Origin: Bacillota bacterium
GTDB taxonomy: Bacteria > Bacillota > UBA994 > UBA5500
Direction: 5' to 3'
Assembly (NCBI GenBank): GCA_012735505.1
Contig: JAAYHE010000017.1
Span: 1-64,000 of the forward strand
DNA length: 64,000 bases
Below are positions 34,822 through 44,160 of this stretch, piece after piece. Numbering within the stretch: the first letter of the stretch is position 1; every line of letters begins with the position of its first letter. The notes beneath the pieces are model-generated. The model saw nothing but the letters and a program-made list of their open reading frames with translations. It was not told the origin of the DNA and ran no database searches. A program made the translations under genes and the position numbers.

Positions 34822-35164
34822 TCGCAGACACCACCCTTCTCTTGCCATTTTAGCCGAACGTAAGTTTGAGTGTCAATACGCCAAATGCCTTGTACTGCTT
34901 AGGTTTTGACCCTGGCCTAGATGGGTAAGCTGCTTTTATGTAAGGATGATAACTATTTGCGGCGAAGAAAAATACTACCAATAAGAGTCATTGTTGTCAG
35001 CGAGAGGGTGGGGAGAGAATGGCCCAGAACGGCCTTGGCCTTAGAAAGTTATAGCGAGGGATTGCTTGGCTGGATAATGGTAATCTGGTAGGCTACTAGT
35101 AAAAGCTGTTTGAAGAGCTGGCTGGCGGCAGCTAATGCTAATACCGGAGGAAGGAGGGGTGGCT
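34822..35164. other. Intergenic region between mrfA and the cardiolipin synthase gene
   Basis: About 340 bases between divergent genes. It must hold both promoters, but I could not choose hexamers with confidence. I see no RNA gene, repeat or conserved motif, apart from the AAGGAGG at 35151-35157 belonging to the downstream gene. Confidence 0.4.
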
Positions 35165-36598
35165 GTGTCTAATGTCGCCTTAACAGCGATTCTGATTGCA
35201 AATATGATATTTGCCGTCATAGTCGTGTTTATTGAGCGCAAGCGGCCGGTAGATGCTTTGGCTTGGTTGTTGCTCTTTTCTTTTTTACCTGTCCTTGGAT
35301 TTGTTATCTATCTTTTCTTCGGCCCACGGTTTTGGACCAAACGCAAGTTTCGGCTGAAAAAGGTAGACGACCAAAGGCTGCAGCAGCTCATAGATAGCCA
35401 GCACCAGGAGTTGGCTTGGATGCAAGCTCGGGCTCCCGACGAGGCGGCCGACTATCTAGCCCTCGCCCGCATGAACTTAGTGCAGGCGGCAGCTCCCATT
35501 GCTTTAGGCAACCAGATGACCTTCTTCACGCATGGCGACGAAAAGTTTGCCCAGTTGCTGGCCGACATCGAAAAAGCCGAGAAGTTTATCCATATTGAAT
35601 ACTTTATTTTTCGTGATGACGCCATAGGGCGGCGCCTGGTGGCCGCTCTGACGAATAGGGCCGCTGCCGGAGTGGAGGTGCGGTTAATCATCGACGACTG
35701 GGGTTGCAAGCTAACCTCAGATGCACTTTTCAATCCTTTGCGGCAAGCCGGTGGCAAGGTATATCGATTTCTACCAGTAACCCTTTCTTTTGCCTTCAAC
35801 GTTAACTACCGCAACCATCGCAAGATCGTGGTTATAGACGGCCACATCGGCTACGTAGGCGGTATGAATGTGGGCGATGAATATTTGGGCATGGACTCGC
35901 AGCGCAGCCCCTGGCGAGATACCCACTTGCGCATTGTCGGGCCAGCTGTTTCTTCTTTAGAGACCCGTTTCTTATTAGACTACGTTTTTGTATCTGGGGA
36001 AGATGTAGAACTAGGCGAGCGTTATTTACCCAGCGAGGTACCCTGGTCTGGCCAAAGCCCTATTCAGATCGTCTCCAGCGGCCCCGATTCTAAAGAGCAG
36101 CATGTGAAGCAGGGCTTTCTCAAAATGATCAACAGCGCCCATGAGACGATTTATATTCAAACCCCTTATTTAGTTCCCGATGATAGTCTGTTAGAGGCTT
36201 TGAAAATTGCTGCTTTCTCCGGTGTAGACGTTCGTATCATGATTCCAGGGAAGCCTGACAAGCGATTTGTTTATAACGTAACCAAATACTATGCCGGCGA
36301 ACTCTTGCAGGCAGGAATCCGCATTTTCCTCTACGATGGTTTTTTGCACAGTAAGACTATTTCAGTAGACGGCCGCTTTCTCTCGGTTGGCACTGCCAAT
36401 ATGGATGTTCGCAGTTTTATGCTCAACTTTGAGGTTAACGCCTTTATTTTCGATGCCGATGCGGCCTCAGAACATGATCACATTTTTCAGCGCGACCTTG
36501 CTAATTGCCGTGAGTTTACTTTGGAGGAATATAGAAAACGAGGGCTTTGGCGCAAGTTCATCGAAGGGGTTTGTCGCTTGTTTGCACCCCTTCTGTGA
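35165..36598 (+). CDS. cls: Cardiolipin synthase (PLD superfamily)
   Basis: Membrane enzyme that condenses two phosphatidylglycerols to cardiolipin. 477 residues. Two N-terminal membrane segments (about residues 5-28 and 35-58, with FVIYLFFGPRFW) precede two HKD catalytic motifs: NHRKIVVIDGHIGYVGGMN and LHSKTISVDGRFLSVGTAN. GTG 35165 is chosen because AAGGAGG (35151-35157) lies 7 bases upstream; earlier in-frame starts lie on or before that site. It is upstream of the polysaccharide deacetylase with a gap of about 100 bases. Confidence 0.9.
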   Translation: MSNVALTAILIANMIFAVIVVFIERKRPVDALAWLLLFSFLPVLGFVIYLFFGPRFWTKRKFRLKKVDDQRLQQLIDSQHQELAWMQARAPDEAADYLALARMNLVQAAAPIALGNQMTFFTHGDEKFAQLLADIEKAEKFIHIEYFIFRDDAIGRRLVAALTNRAAAGVEVRLIIDDWGCKLTSDALFNPLRQAGGKVYRFLPVTLSFAFNVNYRNHRKIVVIDGHIGYVGGMNVGDEYLGMDSQRSPWRDTHLRIVGPAVSSLETRFLLDYVFVSGEDVELGERYLPSEVPWSGQSPIQIVSSGPDSKEQHVKQGFLKMINSAHETIYIQTPYLVPDDSLLEALKIAAFSGVDVRIMIPGKPDKRFVYNVTKYYAGELLQAGIRIFLYDGFLHSKTISVDGRFLSVGTANMDVRSFMLNFEVNAFIFDADAASEHDHIFQRDLANCREFTLEEYRKRGLWRKFIEGVCRLFAPLL

Positions 36599-36696
36599 TA
36601 GCAGACGACCTTGCTTGACTATGCTACAGTTGCTAGAATCAGGTAGGAAGGCAACGGAGATTTTGTCCAAACTTGTCGGCAAGAAAGGTGAAGAGA

Positions 36697-37782
36697 TTGT
36701 CTAATAAGCTATTGCCTACTATAGGAACGACATTATTAGTGTTTGCATTCTTACTTGCTTCTGGCGCAGAGCTAGTCTGTGCGGTTGTTTCTATGAACAA
36801 CGGGCGTATGATAGGCCCTTCCATTCCTGCCTTGGTGTATCAACCCAGCTCTAAGCCGAGAGGGCCAGTAAGAATTTCACTTTCGGAACTCATGACTTAC
36901 CTAGCGCCCAAAGAAAAAGCTGAACCAGTAGATTTTCGATCTCTGCTAAGAATGGCTCCCAAGCAGGCGTTACCGGAACCTGAGCCGCCGGCAAAGGAAC
37001 AACCCCAACCCCAATCGCAACCAGAGAAGTTGCCTGAATCCCCTAAGGTTCCACCCAAGCAGCCTGAAGCACCAAAGCCGTATGTGACCGTCTTGATGTA
37101 TCATCATTTGGCGCCGCAGCCAGATCCCAAGTATTACGGTACAACAATAGATCCGGAAAAGTTTGCAGTCCAGATGGCCTATTTGCGAGAAAACGACTAC
37201 TATACTCCGTCGCTGGCCGAGTTGGTCGACTTTTTGCAAGGTAAGACTACCTTGCCGCCTAAGAGTGTGATGATTACTTTTGACGACGGTTACGAGTCCA
37301 ATTACATCTACGCATATCCGATCCTCAAGCAATATAATTTGCGAGCTGTCATCTTTCCCATTGGGGGAGGGATCAGACACAAAGGGATAGTTAGGCCGGG
37401 GATACCGAAGCTGAGCGATATACAGATGCAGGAAATGTACGCTAGTGGTTTAGTCGAGTTTGGCAGCCATACTTTTGCTATGCATGACTACCACCAAGGC
37501 CAACCTTTGTTAAGAATAGCAAGTACCAGCGAAATACTGGCTGATCTGCAACAAGTGGAAGAAGTTTTTGCAGCCATAGGCCTACCCCCGGCTATTGCAC
37601 TGGCTTATCCCTTTGGCCAGTACGGGCCGGAAGCCCAGCAAGCATGCGAGGAAATGGGCTACCAGCTGGCCTTTACTACCAGGTCAGGGCGTACATACAG
37701 CGATACCAACCCCCTGCAGATACCGCGCAAGACAGTTTCTGGCGGGCTTAGTGTGCAGCAATTTGCGGACCTTGTACGCTAA
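36697..37782 (+). CDS. Secreted polysaccharide deacetylase (NodB domain)
   Basis: About 361 residues. A signal sequence (SNKLLPTIGTTLLVFAFLLA) is followed by a region of about 120 residues ending in a Pro/Gln/Glu-rich linker (PEPEPPAKEQPQPQ), then a NodB homology domain. Catalytic features: MITFDDGYESNY (metal Asp) and EFGSHTFAMHDY (S/T-H-x3-H metal site), then LAYPFGQYG. It likely de-N-acetylates peptidoglycan or another wall glycan outside the membrane. The start is uncertain; TTG 36697 is preferred, with AAAGGTG 6 bases upstream. Confidence 0.82.
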   Translation: MSNKLLPTIGTTLLVFAFLLASGAELVCAVVSMNNGRMIGPSIPALVYQPSSKPRGPVRISLSELMTYLAPKEKAEPVDFRSLLRMAPKQALPEPEPPAKEQPQPQSQPEKLPESPKVPPKQPEAPKPYVTVLMYHHLAPQPDPKYYGTTIDPEKFAVQMAYLRENDYYTPSLAELVDFLQGKTTLPPKSVMITFDDGYESNYIYAYPILKQYNLRAVIFPIGGGIRHKGIVRPGIPKLSDIQMQEMYASGLVEFGSHTFAMHDYHQGQPLLRIASTSEILADLQQVEEVFAAIGLPPAIALAYPFGQYGPEAQQACEEMGYQLAFTTRSGRTYSDTNPLQIPRKTVSGGLSVQQFADLVR

Positions 37783-37895
37783 GCGCCTGCAAGCTATAAG
37801 GGACAGCGCATAATTCTTTTTGCTGCAGGAAAAATAAGATGGTAGCTAGTGCCCTCTGGACAATTTTGTTATAGGCAGTTTCCAGAGATTCGTTT

Positions 37896-37904
37896 TGTTA
37901 TAAT
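37896..37904 (+). promoter_or_regulatory. Extended -10 promoter upstream of the threonine dehydrogenase gene
   Basis: TGTTATAAT: a perfect TATAAT with the TG of an extended -10 element; no good -35 hexamer is visible. The untranslated leader would be about 70 bases and includes a small hairpin (GTTCC-TGGA-GGAAC). Confidence 0.5.
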
Positions 37905-37978
37905 AATGATGTGCTTGTTCCTGGAGGAACAATCGAGCATACATAGCAGTACACCAATCATGATGGGAGGACCATAGT

Positions 37979-38932
37979 ATGAAGAAAATCTTGATCACAG
38001 GCGCACTAGGACAGATCGGTACAGAGCTGACTCTGCACTTGCGTAACATCTATGGTGATGAAAATGTGGTAGCTAGCGACATTAAGCCCTCGGTACCCGA
38101 AGGCGAATTGGAGAACGGCCCCTATGAAGTTATCGACGTAGTAGAGGCCGACCAGATTGCTGCCGCGGTTAAGAAACACAAGATAGACCAGATTGTACAC
38201 TTGGCAGCTATCCTTTCGGCTGTAGGCGAAGCCAAGCCCAATCTGGCCTGGAATGTGAATATGGGTGGTTTGTTTAATGTGTTAGAGGTGGCGAGAGAGC
38301 TCGGTTGCGCTGTCTTTACCCCTAGCTCTATTGCAGCATTTGGCCCCTCCACGCCAAAAGATAAGACGCCACAAGATACCCTGCAGCGTCCCACTACCAT
38401 GTATGGCGTGACTAAGGTTGCGGGAGAAATTCTCTGCGACTACTACTATTTGAAGTATGGTGTCGACACCCGCGGTGTGCGTTTCCCAGGCCTCATATCC
38501 TATGTGGCTTTACCAGGTGGCGGCACGACCGACTACGCTGTAGATATCTTCTATGAAGCCCTGAAGCATAAACGCTATGCTTCTTTCATCGCTGAAGGTA
38601 CCTATATGGATATGATGTATATGCCTGATGCGTTAAACGCTATTTCTACCCTGATGGAGGCTAATCCTGATAAGCTCGTCCATCGCAACGCCTTCAACGT
38701 TACAGCCATGAGCTTTGCACCAGAGGACATTGCCGCCGAGATCAAGAAGCACATTCCCGAGTTTGAAATGACTTACGACGTTGACCCGGTGCGGCAAGCG
38801 ATTGCCGAATCTTGGCCTAACTCGCTGGATGATAGTGCGGCTAGGGAAGAATGGGGTTGGAATCCGCAATACGACTTAGCTAGCATGACTGCTGATATGC
38901 TGGAGAAGTTAAGAGTGAAATTAGGCCTCTAG
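37979..38932 (+). CDS. tdh: SDR-type L-threonine 3-dehydrogenase / NAD-dependent epimerase
   Basis: Extended short-chain dehydrogenase, 317 residues. Rossmann motif ITGALGQIGTELTLHL, IVHLAAILSAVGEAKP, and the catalytic YGVTK (YxxxK) with an upstream TPSSIAAFGPS. The RFPGLISYVALPGGGTTDYAVDIFYEAL segment (read in two halves) and YMDMMYMPDA match the epimerase-like threonine dehydrogenases, which oxidise threonine to 2-amino-3-ketobutyrate. A Kbl homologue at 47702-48949 would complete the pathway. ATG 37979 follows GGGAGG. A UDP-sugar epimerase role is the alternative but is less likely. Confidence 0.85.
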   Translation: MKKILITGALGQIGTELTLHLRNIYGDENVVASDIKPSVPEGELENGPYEVIDVVEADQIAAAVKKHKIDQIVHLAAILSAVGEAKPNLAWNVNMGGLFNVLEVARELGCAVFTPSSIAAFGPSTPKDKTPQDTLQRPTTMYGVTKVAGEILCDYYYLKYGVDTRGVRFPGLISYVALPGGGTTDYAVDIFYEALKHKRYASFIAEGTYMDMMYMPDALNAISTLMEANPDKLVHRNAFNVTAMSFAPEDIAAEIKKHIPEFEMTYDVDPVRQAIAESWPNSLDDSAAREEWGWNPQYDLASMTADMLEKLRVKLGL

Positions 38933-38941
38933 TTGAGGACT

Positions 38942-38984
38942 AAGCAAAACGGTTACTTGCTTGCGGCAAGTAACCGTTTTGCTT
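38942..38984. terminator. Strong bidirectional terminator
   Basis: A 19-bp perfect stem: AAGCAAAACGGTTACTTGC (38942-38960) and its complement (38966-38984) with a 5-base loop. The A and T runs inside the arms serve both directions. Confidence 0.82.
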
Positions 38985-39969
38985 ATATAGAGCCCATGAT
39001 GCGTATTCCTAGCTCTTGTTCTACTTGCGCGATGCGATTGATTACTGTTAGCCCATTGCCCCCGGCAAAGAGCAGGCCTACAGCCTGGCTCCTTTCGTCG
39101 ACTACCAGCGAGCCACTGTCACCTGGCGCACTAGGTAAGTCGCTGATGATTTGGTCGGTGAAGATGGCTGTACCTGCCGCTCCATAGTCTACCCGCACCA
39201 CTGCGTTCAGTAGCAGTACACTGCCCACTGTTACGCCGGTTGTGCGCCCGCTTTTGAGCACTATCATGTCGAGGGCAGCTTCTTGAGTGCCGGCTAGTGG
39301 GCCTATGCCCAGAATGGAAGGTATGATTCTGGCATTGCTCACTGGCAGAGCTACAGCTGCATCGACTACATTAGTTAAAGCTGGCGTAGTTGCCTCCTGG
39401 GAGGCAACTAGGCTTAATCGACCCAGGCTGGCAGCCTGCTGCTGACTACTTCCTGCAGGCAGAAATGTTAACGGGACGAAGCGGTAAAGGTGGGCAATGA
39501 GGTCTGCCGGCAGCTTGCCTCCATCCACCGGAGCCGGATGCAAGATGGGGTCGCCATAAAAGGCGCGGCCGTCGCGCCCGTTACTAGAGTTGGCCAAAAC
39601 ATGATTGTTGGACAGAATCAGAGCTTGGCCTGTATGAGCGTCTGCGACTACAGCGCCAAAGGTGCCAGCGGTAACGCGGTAATGGCCGATGCTCGAACCG
39701 GGGGCAGCAGGTTCTTGCTTAGTAGCCATTTGCAGAGCATAAAAGGTGCCGCTAGCGACTACGTCTGTTTTATAACCGGCAATGGTGCTGGGCACGATAT
39801 CCTGTGGTGCCAGGGCAGCAAGCGGCAGCTTTTCTTTTACTAAGACCGTTAGGCATGGTTGTTTGAGCTGGCGCCCTCGCCTTACCTTAAAACCGATGCC
39901 GACACCCTCCACGTTTGCTTTTTGCATCAGCTTGCTGGCGTTGCTAGCTAAGACAGCCTCTAATGTCAT
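38983..39969 (-). CDS. Chymotrypsin-fold (NAL1-like) putative serine protease
   Basis: 328 residues. After about 100 N-terminal residues the trypsin-like core shows LSNNHVLANSS (catalytic His), VVDAAVAL (candidate Asp) and APGDSGSLVVDE (catalytic Ser), then GLLFAGG. The motif order fits the NAL1/trypsin-like family found in Firmicutes and archaea. There is no signal peptide, so it probably acts in the cytosol or leaves by another route. An N-terminal segment with ANVEGVGIGFKVRRGR resembles the leader found in these proteins. Substrate unknown. Convergent with tdh. Confidence 0.75.
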   Translation of the reverse strand: MTLEAVLASNASKLMQKANVEGVGIGFKVRRGRQLKQPCLTVLVKEKLPLAALAPQDIVPSTIAGYKTDVVASGTFYALQMATKQEPAAPGSSIGHYRVTAGTFGAVVADAHTGQALILSNNHVLANSSNGRDGRAFYGDPILHPAPVDGGKLPADLIAHLYRFVPLTFLPAGSSQQQAASLGRLSLVASQEATTPALTNVVDAAVALPVSNARIIPSILGIGPLAGTQEAALDMIVLKSGRTTGVTVGSVLLLNAVVRVDYGAAGTAIFTDQIISDLPSAPGDSGSLVVDERSQAVGLLFAGGNGLTVINRIAQVEQELGIRIMGSI

Positions 39970-40134
39970 GCAGCACTCCCCCTTCCCTAAACCCTATGCG
40001 CAAGAGAGCTCTAATAGGCAGTAATATGCGAGAAGAAGTGGGGGCGTACGCACTACCCGAGGGCTTGTCTCCCTCTGAGCAGGAGTAAGGCAAGCTGTGG
40101 CGAAGCCATACCCTTAGAAGGAGGTATTTTGCTG

Positions 40135-41343
40135 ATGAGTATACATAAAGTAAAGTTCTGCGAGGGTGTACCGCATCGCCCTGCAGTTGAAATTCCAGCT
40201 TACTGCCGACCGGAGGCCGCTGCTGCTGCGCGCCGTTATCATCAAGATTTGCCCGGGTATGAGCCAACTCCCCTGCACTGCCTGCCCGGGCTGGCACAGG
40301 TGGCTAAGGTGGGCAGAGTTGTGGTTAAAGATGAGGCCTTGCGTTTTAATCTGAACGCCTTTAAGGTGCTAGGCGCGTCTTATGCCATCGCGCGCCTCTT
40401 AGCCCAACAACTCCAGTTGGATGGCGACCAGCTTAACTGGGAACAATTAGCCTCCTTGACAAAGGAGCGGCTAGGACAAATAACTTTAGTGACGGCTACC
40501 GACGGAAACCACGGTCGAGCGGTAGCTTGGGCAGCCGAACAGTTGGGGCAACGAGCCGTTGTCTATTTACCCCAAGGAGCAGCACCCAGCCGTATTGAAG
40601 CCATTGCTGGGCATGGTGCCGAAGTTATTGTCACCGACTCCAATTACGACGATGCCGTGCGGTTAGCGGCGGCGCAAGCGGCTGCTAATGGCTGGTTCCT
40701 AGTGCAAGATACGGCAGTGCCCGGCTACGAAGACATCCCGGCCTGGATTATGCAAGGCTACACTACTATAGCTGCTGAAAGCTGGGAGCAAATGCAGGTA
40801 CTAGGTTTGAGACCTACTCATATTTTCTTACAGGCCGGTGTGGGGTCGTTGGCGGCTTCCCAAGTGGGGTATTGGCAGGGCCAGCTGGCAGAGCATCCGC
40901 CCAAATTTGTGGTGATGGAGCCAGAGCAAGCTGCTTGTTTCTATTTATCGGCGAAGCAGAAGGACGGTCAGCCGCATGCCGTCGGAGGTAACTTAGAGAC
41001 TATCATGGCAGGTCTGAGTTGTGGCGAGCCTAATCCGTTGGCTTGGCCCTTGCTGCGCGATTACACGACTGCCTTTGCCAGCTGCCCCGACTATGTGGCG
41101 GCCTACGGCATGCGCATCTTCGGCAATCCTTGGGCTGGGGGAGAGCGGATTACTGCGGGAGAATCGGGTGCCGTCGGTGCTGGCTTGCTGGCTTTGCTGG
41201 CGCAGCCTACATATCAGGCTTGGCGACAGCGTCTAGGGTTGACGCAGGATTCGGTCGTGCTGCTCATCAACAGCGAAGGAGCTACCGACCCGGTAAACTA
41301 CCAGGCCATAGTATGGGATGGTAAATATCCTTTAACCGAATGA
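40135..41343 (+). CDS. Diaminopropionate ammonia-lyase-like PLP enzyme
   Basis: Fold-type II PLP enzyme of the threonine dehydratase/diaminopropionate ammonia-lyase group, 402 residues. The cofactor lysine is in RFNLNAFKVLGASYA, preceded by VVKDEA. The glycine-rich phosphate loop is QAGVGSLAASQVGYW. TATDGNHGRAVAW is the Asn-Gly-Asn-His segment. This spacing fits 2,3-diaminopropionate ammonia-lyase (YgeX/DpaL), which yields pyruvate and ammonia. ATG 40135 is preferred over TTG 40129, as AAGGAGGT ends at 40125. A single gene ending at a strong terminator. Confidence 0.85.
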   Translation: MSIHKVKFCEGVPHRPAVEIPAYCRPEAAAAARRYHQDLPGYEPTPLHCLPGLAQVAKVGRVVVKDEALRFNLNAFKVLGASYAIARLLAQQLQLDGDQLNWEQLASLTKERLGQITLVTATDGNHGRAVAWAAEQLGQRAVVYLPQGAAPSRIEAIAGHGAEVIVTDSNYDDAVRLAAAQAAANGWFLVQDTAVPGYEDIPAWIMQGYTTIAAESWEQMQVLGLRPTHIFLQAGVGSLAASQVGYWQGQLAEHPPKFVVMEPEQAACFYLSAKQKDGQPHAVGGNLETIMAGLSCGEPNPLAWPLLRDYTTAFASCPDYVAAYGMRIFGNPWAGGERITAGESGAVGAGLLALLAQPTYQAWRQRLGLTQDSVVLLINSEGATDPVNYQAIVWDGKYPLTE

Positions 41344-41352
41344 TAGCTAGCA

Positions 41353-41390
41353 AACTTAAGGGGGCTGCTCCTTGGCAGCCCCCTTAAGCT
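41353..41390. terminator. Bidirectional terminator between the ammonia-lyase and DUF4097 genes
   Basis: CTTAAGGGGGCTGC and GCAGCCCCCTTAAG form a long near-perfect stem around a short loop, between convergent genes. Confidence 0.8.
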
Positions 41391-41441
41391 TGCTTAGAGG
41401 ATTATTTCGTGCAATAGTCCGGCGGCAATAACCTTTGTTGT

Positions 41442-42263
41442 TTACAGCTTACGCAGAGAAATACTCCCGTTAGATGTTGTGACAATTAACTCCAATTCAC
41501 CGTTGCCCCGCTGGGCATCGACACGGGTCTTTTCTAATTTGCCACCGGCAATGGTCCATTGGCCAGGCCCCAAATTGATACTCCCATTGCTGGTGCGGGC
41601 GCTGACTTTAACGCCCAGATTTTCGGGTAGATCAATCTTGACAGAGCCATTGGAGGTGCGCAGGTTATAGGTGCCGCCAGTGGGACTGGCTGCGATGTTG
41701 ATACTGCCGTTACTGGTACGGGCCGTCAATTCGTTCGGCCCCTCAGTGGCTGAGACGGTGATACGCCCGTTACTGGTGGTTAAATCTAATTTGCCACTCA
41801 AGTCTTCTACAGTGATAGCCCCATTGCTCGTTTGCACCCGGGCTGCTAGGGAGCTGGGCAGCGTGATCTGGTAGCTGATTGCATGCTGTCCCCGCAGCGT
41901 AGCGTATACGGCTCTAATGAACAGGCGGTTACCCTCCTGGATAATCTCGGTATCCATCTCCATCAGCCTTTCTTGAGCAGCTGCTTTGTTCATGCCCCAA
42001 GCTTGGTAGTTGGCTTCGATCTTGATTTCCTCGGCAGTGTCGGTTCCTAGCAATACCACACTGCCGTTCTGGGTGGTAACGATTACCTCCATCAGGTCGG
42101 TGCTAGCGTGGGTAAGAGTCTCCTGGCGACTGGTCGCACCAACTCCCCTAATCAATTGGGGCAGAAAACTGAGTTTGTCCGACTGGATCAGTGCCTGGCA
42201 GGCTAGCGCCAACACCCAAATTATCGCAATGACAAGGCCGGCTTTGGCCCATCTCGACGACAT
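41442..42263 (-). CDS. DUF4097-family putative adhesin-like beta-helix protein
   Basis: 273 residues. A single N-terminal membrane anchor or signal (about residues 8-26, GLVIAIIWVLALACQALI) precedes a beta-solenoid. The solenoid is made of repeated TSNGSI or TSNGRI units spaced about 20-23 residues apart: TQNGSV, TSNGAI, TSNGRI, TSNGSINI, TSNGSVKI, TSNGSINL and TSNGSISL. That pattern is the DUF4097 signature. ATG 42263 follows AAAGGAGAG. Probably surface-exposed; function unknown. It lies between the ammonia-lyase and lysS, on lysS's strand. Confidence 0.8.
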   Translation of the reverse strand: MSSRWAKAGLVIAIIWVLALACQALIQSDKLSFLPQLIRGVGATSRQETLTHASTDLMEVIVTTQNGSVVLLGTDTAEEIKIEANYQAWGMNKAAAQERLMEMDTEIIQEGNRLFIRAVYATLRGQHAISYQITLPSSLAARVQTSNGAITVEDLSGKLDLTTSNGRITVSATEGPNELTARTSNGSINIAASPTGGTYNLRTSNGSVKIDLPENLGVKVSARTSNGSINLGPGQWTIAGGKLEKTRVDAQRGNGELELIVTTSNGSISLRKL

Positions 42264-42369
42264 ATTTTCACTCTCCTTTAATCGCTACCTGCCAATCGGC
42301 TATTCCCGTGCAAGGCAGAACTCTAGATTATCCTTGCTTCGCTATAGGGGTATTTTTTTCCTGCCGCTT

Positions 42370-43830
42370 TTATTCCTCTAGTGGGCGCATCAGCGGGAAA
42401 AGTACGCCGTCGCGGATATTGGGCAGGTCGAGCAAGACCTGCAGCAAGCGATCGATGCCCATACCCCAGCCAGAAATAGGCGGCATACCGTGCTCCATGG
42501 CCCGCAGATAATCATGGTCGAGGGGCATGGCTTCCTCGTCGCCCTGGCTGCGTAAGGCAGCTTGTTCTTCTAAACGCTGTCGCTGGTCGATAGGATCTAC
42601 TAGCTCAGAGTAGGCATTGATAATTTCGGCACCGTTTACCAACAACTGGAAGCGATCGGCTACAGTAGGATCTTCATCGTTGCGGCGCGCTAAGGGCGAA
42701 AGCTCGATGGGGTGAGCAGTCAAGAAAGTTGGGGCGATGATTTTCGGCCGACTGACTTTCTTATAGAGCACATCGATCAAATTACCCTTACCGAGCAGCT
42801 CGAGGTTTTCATGCTCTAGTTGAATGCCTTTAGCCCGGATAGCTGCCAGCAAGGATGAACCATCTGGATAATCGTTGATATCTAAACCTGCGTCTTGCAA
42901 AATTAGATCGCGGAAAGTGACGACAGGCCATTCTTGGGAAAAATCGATCAGGTGCTCACCAATCTGAATCTTATACGTTCCAAAAACATGCTCCAAGATA
43001 TAGAGAATCAGGTCTCGCATCAGGCGCATATTGTCTTTGTAATTCCAATAAGCGCTGTAACCTTCTATCATGGTGAAGTCTTGCAGGTGAACGGGGCTTA
43101 TCCCTTCGTTGCGAAAGTTGCGGGCCACTTCATAAACATGGGTAAAACCGCCTACCACGAGTTGCTTGAGATAGGTTTCTGGCGCGATGCGTAGATAGAC
43201 GTCAATGTCGAGGGCGTTATGGTGCGTCTTAAAGGGGCGTGCTAAAGCTCCCGAAGGTTGATTGGTCAGTATAGGCGTTTCTACTTCAATAAAGCCCCGC
43301 TCATCTAGGAAGTTGCGAATGGCTTTGAGCAGGCGAGAGCGTAATAGGGCGATGCGACGGCTGTCGGCATTGGATATCAAGTCTAAATAGCGTTGGCGAT
43401 AACGTAGCTCGATGTCGGTTAAGCCGTGCCACTTTTCGGGTAGCTCGCGTAATGCTTTGCCTAAGAACACATATTCTTCCACCATGACCGTCGTTTCCCC
43501 GGTCTTAGTGGTGAAAATGGTCCCTTTAACGCCGAGGAAATCACCGATGTCGATAATCTTGTGGAAGTTATTATAAGCATCGCCTAAGACATCCCGCTTG
43601 AGGGCAATTTGCACGCGCCCCTGGATATCTTGCAGATGGGCAAAGGTCAGCTTGCCTAGTTTGCGTATGGCGATGATACGGCCGGCTACACGGACGTCGG
43701 CTGTATCATCGGGTAACTGGCTGGCTGCAGCCAACGTGTGGGTGACAGCAAAGCGCTCGGGCCATGCCTGGATACCCATTTCCTTTAAGGTTGTTAATTT
43801 CTGCAAACGATATTCGGGTAAATGAGACAT
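42370..43830 (-). CDS. lysS: Lysyl-tRNA synthetase (class II)
   Basis: Charges tRNA-Lys, 486 residues. The N-terminal OB fold includes VRVAGRIIAIRKLGKLTFAHL. Class II motif 2 is in VYEVARNFRNEGIS followed by FTMIEGYSAYWNY, and motif 3 is GWGMGIDRLLQVLL. The motif-2 region reads VHLQDFTMIE where most LysRS have a H-x-P-E-F version, so it is a slightly divergent branch. ATG 43830 is preferred over an ATG two codons upstream, which would abut TAGGAGGA. A Lys-type T-box leader precedes it. Confidence 0.92.
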   Translation of the reverse strand: MSHLPEYRLQKLTTLKEMGIQAWPERFAVTHTLAAASQLPDDTADVRVAGRIIAIRKLGKLTFAHLQDIQGRVQIALKRDVLGDAYNNFHKIIDIGDFLGVKGTIFTTKTGETTVMVEEYVFLGKALRELPEKWHGLTDIELRYRQRYLDLISNADSRRIALLRSRLLKAIRNFLDERGFIEVETPILTNQPSGALARPFKTHHNALDIDVYLRIAPETYLKQLVVGGFTHVYEVARNFRNEGISPVHLQDFTMIEGYSAYWNYKDNMRLMRDLILYILEHVFGTYKIQIGEHLIDFSQEWPVVTFRDLILQDAGLDINDYPDGSSLLAAIRAKGIQLEHENLELLGKGNLIDVLYKKVSRPKIIAPTFLTAHPIELSPLARRNDEDPTVADRFQLLVNGAEIINAYSELVDPIDQRQRLEEQAALRSQGDEEAMPLDHDYLRAMEHGMPPISGWGMGIDRLLQVLLDLPNIRDGVLFPLMRPLEE

Positions 43831-43850
43831 ATACATTCCTCCTAAAATAA

Positions 43851-44110
43851 ATAAAGCTTTTCCTCCCTGAAGGGACGAAAAGCTGTTTCGCGGTACCACC
43901 CTGCTTGGCTGTAAAGATTACAACCCGCTTTACATCCTGATAACGGTAGGATTACCGGTGGGCTCGGTCCAGGTCAGAACGACCTGTTTTTCTCACCCCA
44001 GCTCCACGGCTTTCTTCCAAGAGCCTTCATACCGCGCTTCCACCAGCACGCGGTTCTCTGGGAATCCGGTCATCTTGTACTTCTCCGCTTCATAGCTTGT
44101 CTGCCAAGAT
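43851..44110 (-). promoter_or_regulatory. T-box riboswitch leader of lysS (Lys, specifier AAG)
   Basis: The reverse strand carries the T-box AGGGTGGTACCGCG (43889-43902). The terminator stem follows: AGCTTTTC-TCCCT with AGGGACGAAAAGCT, 43855-43884, then T-rich sequence. Upstream are the stem I features CAGAGAACCGCG and GGTGGAAGCGCGG. The specifier is AAG (complement of 44014-44016), 8 bases before GGAGCTG, exactly where the gltX leader has GAA. Uncharged tRNA-Lys should favour read-through into lysS. The leader starts about 50 bases after the upstream gene's stop. Confidence 0.88.
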
Positions 44111-44160
44111 AATACTGGAATCGATCCGCCACTGTCAAGTGAAGTAGTCGCGTTAGCTTG

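Noticed and set aside
41442-42263. Short-period DNA repeats suggestive of a CRISPR array
   Set aside because: They are repeated codons for the TSNGSI units of a coding gene, with variable spacing and no spacers of uniform length.
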